A stretch of 64,000 nucleotides of DNA from Thaumarchaeota archaeon CSP1-1. Its GTDB lineage: Archaea; Thermoproteota; Nitrososphaeria; Nitrososphaerales; Nitrosopumilaceae. Positions within the stretch are counted from its first letter, which is position 1, and each line of letters begins with the position of its first letter. Below, piece after piece: positions 34,816 through 41,800 of the stretch. Where the stretch lies: assembly GCA_001443365.1 (NCBI GenBank), contig LDXL01000008.1, positions 78,658-142,657 of the forward strand, in the 5' to 3' direction. Position numbers and translations under genes: made by a program. Below the pieces are notes generated by a model. That model did no database searches and was not told the DNA's origin. It saw only the letters and a program-made list of their open reading frames with translations.

Positions 34816-34829
34816 AATTTAGCGAAATT
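34816..34829. repeat. Copy 2 of the AATTTAGCGAAATT motif
   Basis: Same 14-nt inverted repeat as at 14363-14376. The shared stretch extends to AAAGYAATTTAGCGAAATT in both. Here it lies just upstream of the TTAATTAAG TATA-like box of the PPOX gene (34862), a position that suits a regulatory site. Confidence 0.4.
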
Positions 34830-34861
34830 AATTAAGTATCGTCCTATTCATAAAATACCAA

Positions 34862-35257
34862 ATGCGCTTCTCGCAAAAAGAGATAGAATTTCTAAATAAA
34901 ATGGAAGAATGCAGAGTAGCTACATCCCATGATAATATACCTCATGTCAAGCCTGTCTCGTATCTTTATGAAGATGGGGTAATTTTCATTGCTACAGATT
35001 ACGATACTAGAATGTACAAAAATCTGCTCAATAACCCTAATGCTGCCATTTCAATTGACATTTACAAAGACAAAGCACACAAGGCAGTTTGTATGCAGGG
35101 AAAAGTAACAATTATTGAAAATGGGAAAGAATTTTCAAAATTATATAAAAAATTCTATGATAGATTTGAATGGGTTAGGAATCAACCTTGGGATGAAAAT
35201 GAGGCCCCGTTTATCAAAATTATACCATTTAGAAAATCAAGTTGGGGTTTAGAATAA
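34862..35257 (+). CDS. Pyridoxamine 5'-phosphate oxidase-like FMN-binding protein
   Basis: 131 residues of the PPOX split-barrel class. It begins FSQKEIEFLNKMEECRVATS and has PHVKPVSYLYEDGVIFIATD, then MYKNLLNNPNAAISIDIY, all features of this F420/FMN/heme-binding superfamily. It ends with PFRKSSWGLE. Members are small flavin or F420-dependent reductases or haem-degrading enzymes; the ligand is not evident. The ATG is about 27 nt from TTAATTAAG, and it is followed by the parvulin gene after 30 nt. Confidence 0.87.
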   Translation: MRFSQKEIEFLNKMEECRVATSHDNIPHVKPVSYLYEDGVIFIATDYDTRMYKNLLNNPNAAISIDIYKDKAHKAVCMQGKVTIIENGKEFSKLYKKFYDRFEWVRNQPWDENEAPFIKIIPFRKSSWGLE

Positions 35258-35287
35258 TATTTTAATGAAAAACTATAAGGATAAAGC

Positions 35288-35566
35288 ATGTCAGATAAAA
35301 TAAAATGTTCCCATATTTTGGTAAATAAGCAAAGTGAGGCTCTGGCTATTCTTGAAAGGATAAAAAAAGGTGAAAAATTTGGCAAGCTAGCAAAGGAGCT
35401 GTCAATTGATTCAGGGAGCGCAAAAAGAGATGGGAGTCTGGGATATTTTGGAAGAGGAATGATGGTCAAGCCATTTGAAGAAGCAGCATTTAAGCTTCAA
35501 GTTGGAGCCATATCAGAACTAGTAAAATCAGAATTTGGCTATCATATAATCAAAAGACTAGGATAA
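35288..35566 (+). CDS. Parvulin-type peptidyl-prolyl cis-trans isomerase, single domain
   Basis: 92 residues, the whole of which is a PpiC/rotamase domain: IKCSHILVNKQSEALAILER, FGKLAKELSIDSGSAKRDGS, LGYFGRGMMVKPFEEAAF and SEFGYHIIK. It has no WW domain or signal peptide, and matches the free-standing parvulins described from Cenarchaeum and Nitrosopumilus (NmPin type). Likely a cytosolic folding helper. Convergent with the helicase; 1 nt separates the stops. Confidence 0.95.
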   Translation: MSDKIKCSHILVNKQSEALAILERIKKGEKFGKLAKELSIDSGSAKRDGSLGYFGRGMMVKPFEEAAFKLQVGAISELVKSEFGYHIIKRLG

Positions 35567-35567
35567 A

Positions 35568-37073
35568 TTAGAAATAAGCATCAAGTGCTGCTTTAGGTTT
35601 TTCAACTTGTTTTAGTAATACTTTAGACATTTTTTCTCCCATGTTTTTGGCCGAGGTCATTTTTCTTTTTCCAATCCAATAGTATGTCTCATCGATTGTA
35701 TCTTTTGCAATTAATACAATTAGTTTACCAGCATCTTTTCTTCCTGTACGTCCCCTTCTTTGAATATACCTAATAGAACTAGGTACATTATCATAAAAAA
35801 TTACATGGTTCACTTCTGATATATCAAGTCCCTCTTCACCAACTCTTGTTGCAATTAATACCTTGAAAACACCTTCACGAAAGTTTTGTACAGTTTCGAT
35901 TTGCTTTTTTTGTTTTAAACCAGTTTCTCCTGCCTTGCCAATTAAAAATCCAGCCTCAATTCCCATTTCAGTTAATTTTTGATGAATTACTTCTACCGAA
36001 TCGCGGTAACTTGTAAAGACTAGAGCTTTGCCATCTACTGACTGTAAAATCTCTTTTAGTTTTGGGATCTTGCTATGTTCAATCCCTTTTTCTTGAGCAG
36101 CTTTTGCCAAAAGAATAGCCTGAGTAAAGTTTTGATCATTTTCAAAAAGATCCCGTATTCCTACACCTTTTTTCTTACTGGCTCTATCACAAAATCTCAG
36201 AAATGGCGTTATTCCATGAGATTCAAAAATACTAAGCGCGTAATGGATTCTAATTGCAGTAAAGAGAGGTTTTGCAGAACGGCGGTTCTGTCTTAAAACA
36301 TAATCTCGTAGTCTAAGTAATTGCGATAGGGATCTACTATCTGTAACGTTGACACCGTTTCTTTTTAGCTCCTTGTATCTTTCTTCAAGTGCTTTTTTGA
36401 TCAAACTTTGAATGTGTTTCATCTCAGGCGGCAGTTCTACATTTATCCACTCTGTTTTTGTTTCTTGAATGTAGGGTTTAACATCAGGGCTTTCCTCTGT
36501 TCTTTGGGCTATACTTGAGATCCTAAGAGTTGTAATAAGTTCAGTTGCTTTTTCTTTCTCGCTAGGTAACGTTGCAGTCATACCCATAATTCTTGCATTG
36601 GAGGTAGCAAATCGTTCTGCAATTCCAGAATAAGCATAGTCACCAATTGTTCTATGAGCCTCATCAAAAATTACCAGACTAAATTGGTCAGTAGAAACAA
36701 TTTGTCGGTCTAAATCATTTTTTGTAATTTCTGGCGTTGCACAAATTACACTATTCATCCAAAGTTTTTTTCTCTTGCTTATTAGATCCTCGCCTGTAAT
36801 TAATGCAATATCTTCAATGGTTAGATTATTTTTTAAAAATTCATAATGTTGATTTGCAAGTACTCTTGTTGGTGCTAAAAATAATATTCCTCCAGTACCT
36901 TTTGTAAGAAATTCGGCTATCACTTGAAGAGCAACTGCAGTTTTACCAAGACCAGTAGGTAAGACCACAAGACAATTTTCTGATTTTGCTTGATTAGCTA
37001 AATTGACTTGATAGTCTCTGTTCTCAATAGTATTTTTTTGTAAAAATCTATGTTCTAGATATTCTGAAGACAT
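35568..37073 (-). CDS. hef: Hef-like superfamily 2 helicase (no nuclease domain)
   Basis: 501-residue helicase with motif I LPTGLGKTAVALQ, motif II FDEAHRTIGDYAY, motif III TATLPS, and the C-terminal motifs VFTSYRDSV, GEEGLDISEVNHVIFYD and RRGRTGRKDAG. Residues 170-330 form the Hef/Mph1-type insert. The C-terminal XPF-family nuclease of euryarchaeal Hef is absent; the last residues AYF are reminiscent of a PCNA-interaction end (LDAYF). Likely restarts stalled forks. The nuclease partner is not adjacent. Confidence 0.9.
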   Translation of the reverse strand: MSSEYLEHRFLQKNTIENRDYQVNLANQAKSENCLVVLPTGLGKTAVALQVIAEFLTKGTGGILFLAPTRVLANQHYEFLKNNLTIEDIALITGEDLISKRKKLWMNSVICATPEITKNDLDRQIVSTDQFSLVIFDEAHRTIGDYAYSGIAERFATSNARIMGMTATLPSEKEKATELITTLRISSIAQRTEESPDVKPYIQETKTEWINVELPPEMKHIQSLIKKALEERYKELKRNGVNVTDSRSLSQLLRLRDYVLRQNRRSAKPLFTAIRIHYALSIFESHGITPFLRFCDRASKKKGVGIRDLFENDQNFTQAILLAKAAQEKGIEHSKIPKLKEILQSVDGKALVFTSYRDSVEVIHQKLTEMGIEAGFLIGKAGETGLKQKKQIETVQNFREGVFKVLIATRVGEEGLDISEVNHVIFYDNVPSSIRYIQRRGRTGRKDAGKLIVLIAKDTIDETYYWIGKRKMTSAKNMGEKMSKVLLKQVEKPKAALDAYF

Positions 37074-37170
37074 CTTTCTCTAAATTGATGATAAGTTTTA
37101 TTGATTTTATGGTTTCGTGTCATCAATTGATAGCTATTGCTCAAATATCAATAGACTGTGCTAGCCTGAG

Positions 37171-37281
37171 TTACTTGACTATGAATGATAAAGCATTAAA
37201 AAATTCTTGTTGGGATATGAAACCATCTTTAGCCCATTTTGCCATCTTGTTAACCAGAGATTTTTCATATGCCCGCCAGCC
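37171..37281 (-). pseudogene. Fragment of a surface-type protein tail (start unclear)
   Basis: A 36-codon frame GWRAYEKSLVNKMAKWAKDG then FISQQEFFNALSFIVK, ended by TAA 37171-37173. The core KWAKDGFISQQEFFNAL is like the short W-x-x-G-x-I-x-x-x-E-F motif at the end of many thaumarchaeal secreted proteins. A stop precedes its first codon and there is no good start before ATG in KMAKW, so it may be a remnant. A TATA-like sequence in the 37295-37317 palindrome could drive transcription from about 37281. Confidence 0.3.
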
Positions 37282-37294
37282 TCAAAATTAACAA

Positions 37295-37317
37295 GCGATC
37301 TATTTATTTTAGATCGC
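37295..37317. promoter_or_regulatory. Inverted repeat enclosing a TATA-like box
   Basis: GCGATCT (37295-37301) and AGATCGC (37311-37317) are perfect 7-nt arms around the AT-rich spacer ATTTATTTT, which resembles a TATA box in either direction. It lies between the helicase and dCMP deaminase genes. Binding of a dimer here would block TBP, so it is a good candidate operator. Confidence 0.45.
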
Positions 37318-37406
37318 AAAATGTCATTATCGCTATATTTTTTGAAAATTTATCAAAGAATCAGCAAGTTTCAAATTCATATATTATAGGAAACGCCATT
37401 TTTGCT

Positions 37407-37943
37407 GTGAGTAGTTCTTTTGAGAGACCAACATGGGATGAGTATTTCATGCTACAGGCAGAGCTTGCCAAATTACGCTCAAACTGCATGACTCGCCACG
37501 TAGGTGCAGTAATTGTTAGAAATCATAGGCAAATTGCAACTGGATATAATGGAACTCCTCCAGGTATAAAAAATTGCTTTGAGGGAGGTTGCAAGCGCTG
37601 TCAGCTAAGAATGGAAGGCAAAATCGAATCAGGGGCTTCATTAGATAGATGTCTTTGCAATCATGCAGAAGCCAATGCGATAATGCATTGCGCAATTTTA
37701 GGAATTGAAGCTGGTTCAGAAGGTGCCATCCTGTATACTACTTTTGTACCATGTTTGGAATGCACTAAAATGGCAATCACCATAGGTATTAAAAAAATGG
37801 TATGCCTTGACACTTATCCTGAAACAGATTATGAACTTATCGAAGAAGCAGGAGTAAAAGTAATAACACTTGAAAAAACCAAAATTGAGTATTGGGCAAA
37901 AAAATTAATCGAGAATTATAATGAAAAGTTAATTCCCAAATAG
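37407..37943 (+). CDS. Deoxycytidylate (dCMP) deaminase
   Basis: Zinc enzyme giving dUMP for dTTP synthesis. The zinc and catalytic motifs are CNHAEANAIMHC (HAE) and FVPCLECTKMA (PCxxC); CMTRHVGAVIV and GYNGTPPGIKNC are also typical. The GTG at 37407 (MSSSFERPTWDEYFM) is preferred over an upstream ATG because it lies 23 nt from CATATATTATAG. This gives 178 residues, the usual length; the longer frame has a non-homologous N-terminus. polB follows after 8 nt. Confidence 0.9.
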   Translation: MSSSFERPTWDEYFMLQAELAKLRSNCMTRHVGAVIVRNHRQIATGYNGTPPGIKNCFEGGCKRCQLRMEGKIESGASLDRCLCNHAEANAIMHCAILGIEAGSEGAILYTTFVPCLECTKMAITIGIKKMVCLDTYPETDYELIEEAGVKVITLEKTKIEYWAKKLIENYNEKLIPK

Positions 37944-37951
37944 GTGAATGT

Positions 37952-40504
37952 GTGACTCCCCAAGTAGCTAAATCAAATGAAAATCAAACAGTCCCTGCAT
38001 CATTATTGGTATCTGCAACATATAATAGTCAAAATAATGCAGCAGTTCTAAAATTTTACGAACCAGAATCACAAAAAATTATTCTTTGGCCAGATCAAAC
38101 TGGGCATAAGCCGTATTGTTACTCAAAGCTAAACCCAGATGAATTAGATTTTCTTTCCGATAGAGATGATGTTGAAAAAATTGAATCAGTCAAAAAACAT
38201 GATATGATAAATGATTGTGAAATCACAGTATCAAAAATTGTTGTATCAAACCCTCTGGCAATTGGAGGAACAGACAAAAGTATTCGTAATTTGATTGATA
38301 CATGGGAATCAGATATAAAATATTATGAGAACTATCTATACGATAAATCACTAATTGTTGGCAAATACTATAGAATTGAAAATGGAAAAATAATTCCAGA
38401 AAATTTACAAATTTCTGATGAAGTTCGTCTGGCATTAAAAACTCTACTATGGGATAAAGCTGCAGATGATGGAATGGTAGATTCAAAAGAATTTCAAAAA
38501 TATGTTTCTGAGTGGGCTGATCTTCTCAATCAACCCATACCAAAAATTAAGCGGGTAAGCTTTGATATCGAAGTAGAAGCTGAAGTTGGTAGAATACCTG
38601 ATGCAAAAATTGCAGACAAAAGAGTGACAGCAATCGGATTTGAAGGAACTGATAATTTTAAACAAGTATTTGTTTTAAGAAAAGAAGGTGCCGAGGAAGG
38701 TAAAAACGATCTTCCTTCAGATGTTAAAGTGCAGTTTTATGATGAAAATAAAGAAAAAGAGATGATTTTAGATGCATTTAAAAAAATTTCAGAGTATCCT
38801 TTTGTTATTACATACAATGGGGACGATTTTGATATGCCATATCTTTACAATCGTGCTCAAAGATTAGGAATCAAACAAGAAGAAAATCCATTCTACATGA
38901 TGAAAGATTCTGCAACTCTAAAGGAGGGAATCCATATTGATTTATACCGAACCCTTTCGAATAGGTCATTTCAGATTTACGCGTTCAGCCACAAATACAC
39001 TGACTTTTCTTTGAATAGTGTTTCAAAAGCTCTCTTAGATGAAACTAAAATCGATTATGGGATTGAGCTTGCCGATTTGAATCTTTACCAGACAGCAAAT
39101 TATTGTTTTAATGATGCTAGACTCACATACAAGCTAATTAGCTTTAACAACGATTTATTGATGAATCTGCTTGTAGTAGTTTCTAGAATCGCAAGAATGC
39201 CAATTGATGACATTGCAAGAATGGGCGTATCCCAGTGGATTAGGAGCCTCATCTATTACGAACACAGACAACGTAATGCATTGATACCAAAAAGAATTGA
39301 GCTTGAAAAAAAATCAGTAGGAGTAGTTAGCGATGCAATAATTAAAGATAAGAAATACAGAGGAGGCCTAGTAGTTGAACCAACAGAAGGAATTCATTTT
39401 AACGTGACTGTTATGGATTTTGCCAGTCTGTATCCCAGCATAATCAAAGTCAAAAATATATCATATGAAACTGTAAGATGCCCACATGAAGAATGTAAAA
39501 AAAATACAATACCGCAAACAAATCATTGGGTGTGTACAAAACACAATGGGTTAACATCTCTTTTAATAGGTTCACTAAGAGATCTTAGAGTAAATTATTA
39601 CAAACATCTCTCAAAAAATGAATCGTTATCAGAAGAACAAAGACAGCAATACGATGTAGTTAGCCAAGCACTCAAAGTAATACTTAATGCTAGCTATGGA
39701 GTGATGGGGGCTGAAATATTCCCATTATATTTTCTGCCTGCAGCAGAAGCTACTACTGCAATTGGAAGGCATACAATTTTAGAGACTATAAAAAGATGCA
39801 AAGAATTAGAAATAGAGGTTCTATACGGCGATACTGATTCACTATTTATTAAAAATCCTACTCGAGAACAAATCCAAAAAGTAATTGAGTGGGCAAAAAA
39901 AGAACACAGTGTAGAGTTAGAAGTAGATAAGGAATATCGATATGTTGTACTTAGTAGCCGAAAGAAAAACTATCTTGGAGTAACAAAGGGTGGCAAAGTT
40001 GATGTAAAAGGATTAACTGGAAAAAAATCCCATACTCCTCCTTTTATCAAGACGTTATTTTATGAACTACTAGATATTCTCTCACAGGTACAATCGGTGG
40101 AAGATTTTACAAATGCAAAAAAACAGATCAGTAACAAAATCACAGAATACGTCAAAAAAGTAGAAGCAAAGGAGATTCCACTTTCTGAGCTTGCATTTAA
40201 TGTAATGATAAGTAAAACACCATCAGAATATGTTAAGACTGTACCTCAACATATTCGTGCAGCAAAATTACTTGAATCTATTAGAGAAATAAAAAAAGGC
40301 GACATTATTTCATATGTTAAAATTATCAACAAGCCTGGAGTCAAGCCAGTTGAGATGGCAAGACAAGACGAGATTGATTCCAAAAAGTATATGGAGTTTA
40401 TGGAAAGTACACTAGACCAAATAACCTCCTCGATGGATCTTGATTTTGATACAATACTTGGCAAACCAAAGCAAACAGGATTGGACCAGTTTTTCTGGAA
40501 TTAA
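37952..40504 (+). CDS. polB: Family B DNA polymerase
   Basis: Replicative polymerase of 850 residues. Exonuclease motif I is SFDIEVEA (about 203-210), with the DIE; motif II is TYNGDDFDMPYL. Polymerase motifs A DFASLYPSIIK (about 488-498), B KVILNASYGVMG and C YGDTDSLF (about 625) are present. An inserted Cys-rich segment, RCPHEECKKN to HWVCTKHNG, lies after motif A and probably binds zinc. The GTG start follows the dCMP deaminase closely, suggesting co-transcription of DNA-precursor and replication genes. The C-terminus TGLDQFFWN is a PIP-box for the sliding clamp. Confidence 0.96.
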   Translation: MTPQVAKSNENQTVPASLLVSATYNSQNNAAVLKFYEPESQKIILWPDQTGHKPYCYSKLNPDELDFLSDRDDVEKIESVKKHDMINDCEITVSKIVVSNPLAIGGTDKSIRNLIDTWESDIKYYENYLYDKSLIVGKYYRIENGKIIPENLQISDEVRLALKTLLWDKAADDGMVDSKEFQKYVSEWADLLNQPIPKIKRVSFDIEVEAEVGRIPDAKIADKRVTAIGFEGTDNFKQVFVLRKEGAEEGKNDLPSDVKVQFYDENKEKEMILDAFKKISEYPFVITYNGDDFDMPYLYNRAQRLGIKQEENPFYMMKDSATLKEGIHIDLYRTLSNRSFQIYAFSHKYTDFSLNSVSKALLDETKIDYGIELADLNLYQTANYCFNDARLTYKLISFNNDLLMNLLVVVSRIARMPIDDIARMGVSQWIRSLIYYEHRQRNALIPKRIELEKKSVGVVSDAIIKDKKYRGGLVVEPTEGIHFNVTVMDFASLYPSIIKVKNISYETVRCPHEECKKNTIPQTNHWVCTKHNGLTSLLIGSLRDLRVNYYKHLSKNESLSEEQRQQYDVVSQALKVILNASYGVMGAEIFPLYFLPAAEATTAIGRHTILETIKRCKELEIEVLYGDTDSLFIKNPTREQIQKVIEWAKKEHSVELEVDKEYRYVVLSSRKKNYLGVTKGGKVDVKGLTGKKSHTPPFIKTLFYELLDILSQVQSVEDFTNAKKQISNKITEYVKKVEAKEIPLSELAFNVMISKTPSEYVKTVPQHIRAAKLLESIREIKKGDIISYVKIINKPGVKPVEMARQDEIDSKKYMEFMESTLDQITSSMDLDFDTILGKPKQTGLDQFFWN

Positions 40505-40514
40505 GTGGTGAAAA

Positions 40515-40799
40515 ATGTTATTTGATGAATTATCTTTAGGAATTTTAGCTACTGTTGCAGGAATTATTATACTGGCAGGGTGGGTTCCTCAGATTATCAA
40601 AGGATATCGTACAAAAATGCTTAAGGATGTATCCAAATATTTAATGATTCTGATAGCTGTAGGAGCTTTTTTGTGGATTCTGTATGGTGTTGAAAAAGAT
40701 GATCCCTACATCATAGGGGTAAACGTTGCTGCCATAGCACTAACCATGACAGTACTAATTATGAAATTAAGGTACGAAAGTCACAAAATGAGAGTATAA
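40515..40799 (+). CDS. SemiSWEET/PQ-loop membrane protein
   Basis: 94 residues with three membrane helices. AGWVPQIIKGYRTKMLKDVS is the PQ-loop of the SemiSWEET/MtN3 family; helix 2 is MILIAVGAFLWILYG, helix 3 GVNVAAIALTMTVLIMK. SemiSWEETs are half-size sugar transporters that act as dimers; the substrate here is unknown. It starts 10 nt after polB on the same strand. Confidence 0.88.
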   Translation: MLFDELSLGILATVAGIIILAGWVPQIIKGYRTKMLKDVSKYLMILIAVGAFLWILYGVEKDDPYIIGVNVAAIALTMTVLIMKLRYESHKMRV

Positions 40800-40841
40800 A
40801 AAATACAGATTTTTGTTAAAATAGAATTTCAATCTTATGGC

Positions 40842-40858
40842 GTGTTTGATATGAACAC
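40842..40858. promoter_or_regulatory. 17-nt palindrome upstream of the 52-aa zinc protein
   Basis: GTGTTTGATATGAACAC has GTGTT/AACAC arms and the layout of GTGTTCGTTTCGAACAC at 1254-1270 (13 of 17 positions equal by eye). It lies 13-15 nt upstream of the TATA-like CCATAAAT at 40873-40880, where an activator would bind. Confidence 0.4.
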
Positions 40859-40899
40859 ACAAGGCGATATTACCATAAATTGTGACTATAATTTTCAGA

Positions 40900-41058
40900 A
40901 TGGCATTTCAAAGACAGTGTCCAAGTTGTACCAAATACGTTACAATTCCAACCGTAGAAGGTAAATATGAAACAACTCACAGATGTGCCCACTGTGGCTT
41001 TATGATTCGTATACCCCCTAAGGAACATGTTATGAAAAGTGTGGATTATGGAGACTAA
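40900..41058 (+). CDS. Small zinc-ribbon protein, 52 aa
   Basis: The protein begins MAFQRQCPSCTKYVTIPTVE and continues with a second pair, CAHCGF, giving C7/C10 and C29/C32, a classic zinc ribbon for nucleic-acid or protein binding. The rest is short, with a basic stretch IRIPPKEH. The ATG is 24 nt from CCATAAAT, so the mRNA is probably leaderless. It sits between the SemiSWEET and tpiA genes. Function unknown. Confidence 0.7.
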   Translation: MAFQRQCPSCTKYVTIPTVEGKYETTHRCAHCGFMIRIPPKEHVMKSVDYGD

Positions 41059-41098
41059 CCACTTTCTTTTTATTTGATATCATTACAAAAAAAACTAG

Positions 41099-41755
41099 TT
41101 GTTTATTATTAATTGTAAAAATTATGATGAAATATCTGGAGAGAAAATAACTAGGTTAGTTAAGATTGCACAAAGTGTATCTAAAAAATATGGAATTAAA
41201 ATTGCAGTTGCCCCGCCTCAACATCTTTTATCTCAGGTAACCTCCTTTTCTATACCGATTCTGGCTCAGCATGTAGATAATGCAGAAGTAGGCAGTACTA
41301 CAGGTTTCATTATACCTGAACTTTTAAAAAAATCAAATGTAAAAGGAGCCCTAATCAATCACAGCGAACATAGAATTTCTAGTAAGGAGATTGAACAATT
41401 GGTTTTACGATTAAAAAAACTCAAAATGATATCTGTTGTTTGTGTCAAAAATGTGGCTGAAGCATCAAGGTATGTAAAACTTAATCCAAATTATATTGCA
41501 ATAGAGCCGCCTGAGCTGATTGGATCTGGAAAAGCTGTTTCAAAAGAAAAGCCGGAATTAATCACTCTAGCAGCAACTGCAGTAAAGAGTGCAAAAAATC
41601 AAACAAAACTTTTGTGTGGAGCTGGAATAGTTTCTGGGCAAGATGTAAAAAAATCAATTGAGCTTGGATCTAAAGGAATACTTGTGGCCAGTGGTATTGT
41701 AAAAGCCAAAAATTGGCAGAAAATTATTGAAGAATTTGCAAAGGCAATGGTTTAA
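41099..41755 (+). CDS. tpiA: Triosephosphate isomerase
   Basis: Interconverts DHAP and glyceraldehyde 3-phosphate. The 218-residue archaeal-length enzyme has INCKNYDE (catalytic Lys), GALINHSEHR (catalytic His), YIAIEPPELIGSGK (catalytic Glu and loop) and GAGIVSGQDVK, then VASGIVKAKN. The TTG start is fixed by a stop three bases earlier (TAG 41096) and lies about 27 nt from TTTTATTTG. ppdK follows after 45 nt, so gluconeogenic genes are grouped. Confidence 0.97.
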   Translation: MFIINCKNYDEISGEKITRLVKIAQSVSKKYGIKIAVAPPQHLLSQVTSFSIPILAQHVDNAEVGSTTGFIIPELLKKSNVKGALINHSEHRISSKEIEQLVLRLKKLKMISVVCVKNVAEASRYVKLNPNYIAIEPPELIGSGKAVSKEKPELITLAATAVKSAKNQTKLLCGAGIVSGQDVKKSIELGSKGILVASGIVKAKNWQKIIEEFAKAMV

Positions 41756-41800
41756 AATCCCCTATTTTTTCATTGAATAACCTAGGAAAATCAAACACAC

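Larger units (their letters stand above)
34557..34861. other. Intergenic region with a small ORF and repeat motif
   Basis: This 305-nt gap holds the promoter of the small membrane protein (minus, near 34580), a 44-codon minus-strand frame at 34612-34746, and the AATTTAGCGAAATT repeat at 34816-34829 just before the PPOX gene. The remaining DNA has no further structure that I can support. Confidence 0.5.

Noticed and set aside
37085..37291. 68-codon plus-strand frame upstream of the dCMP deaminase
   Set aside because: No protein-like pattern; the minus strand here reads as a better protein fragment, and no promoter fits.
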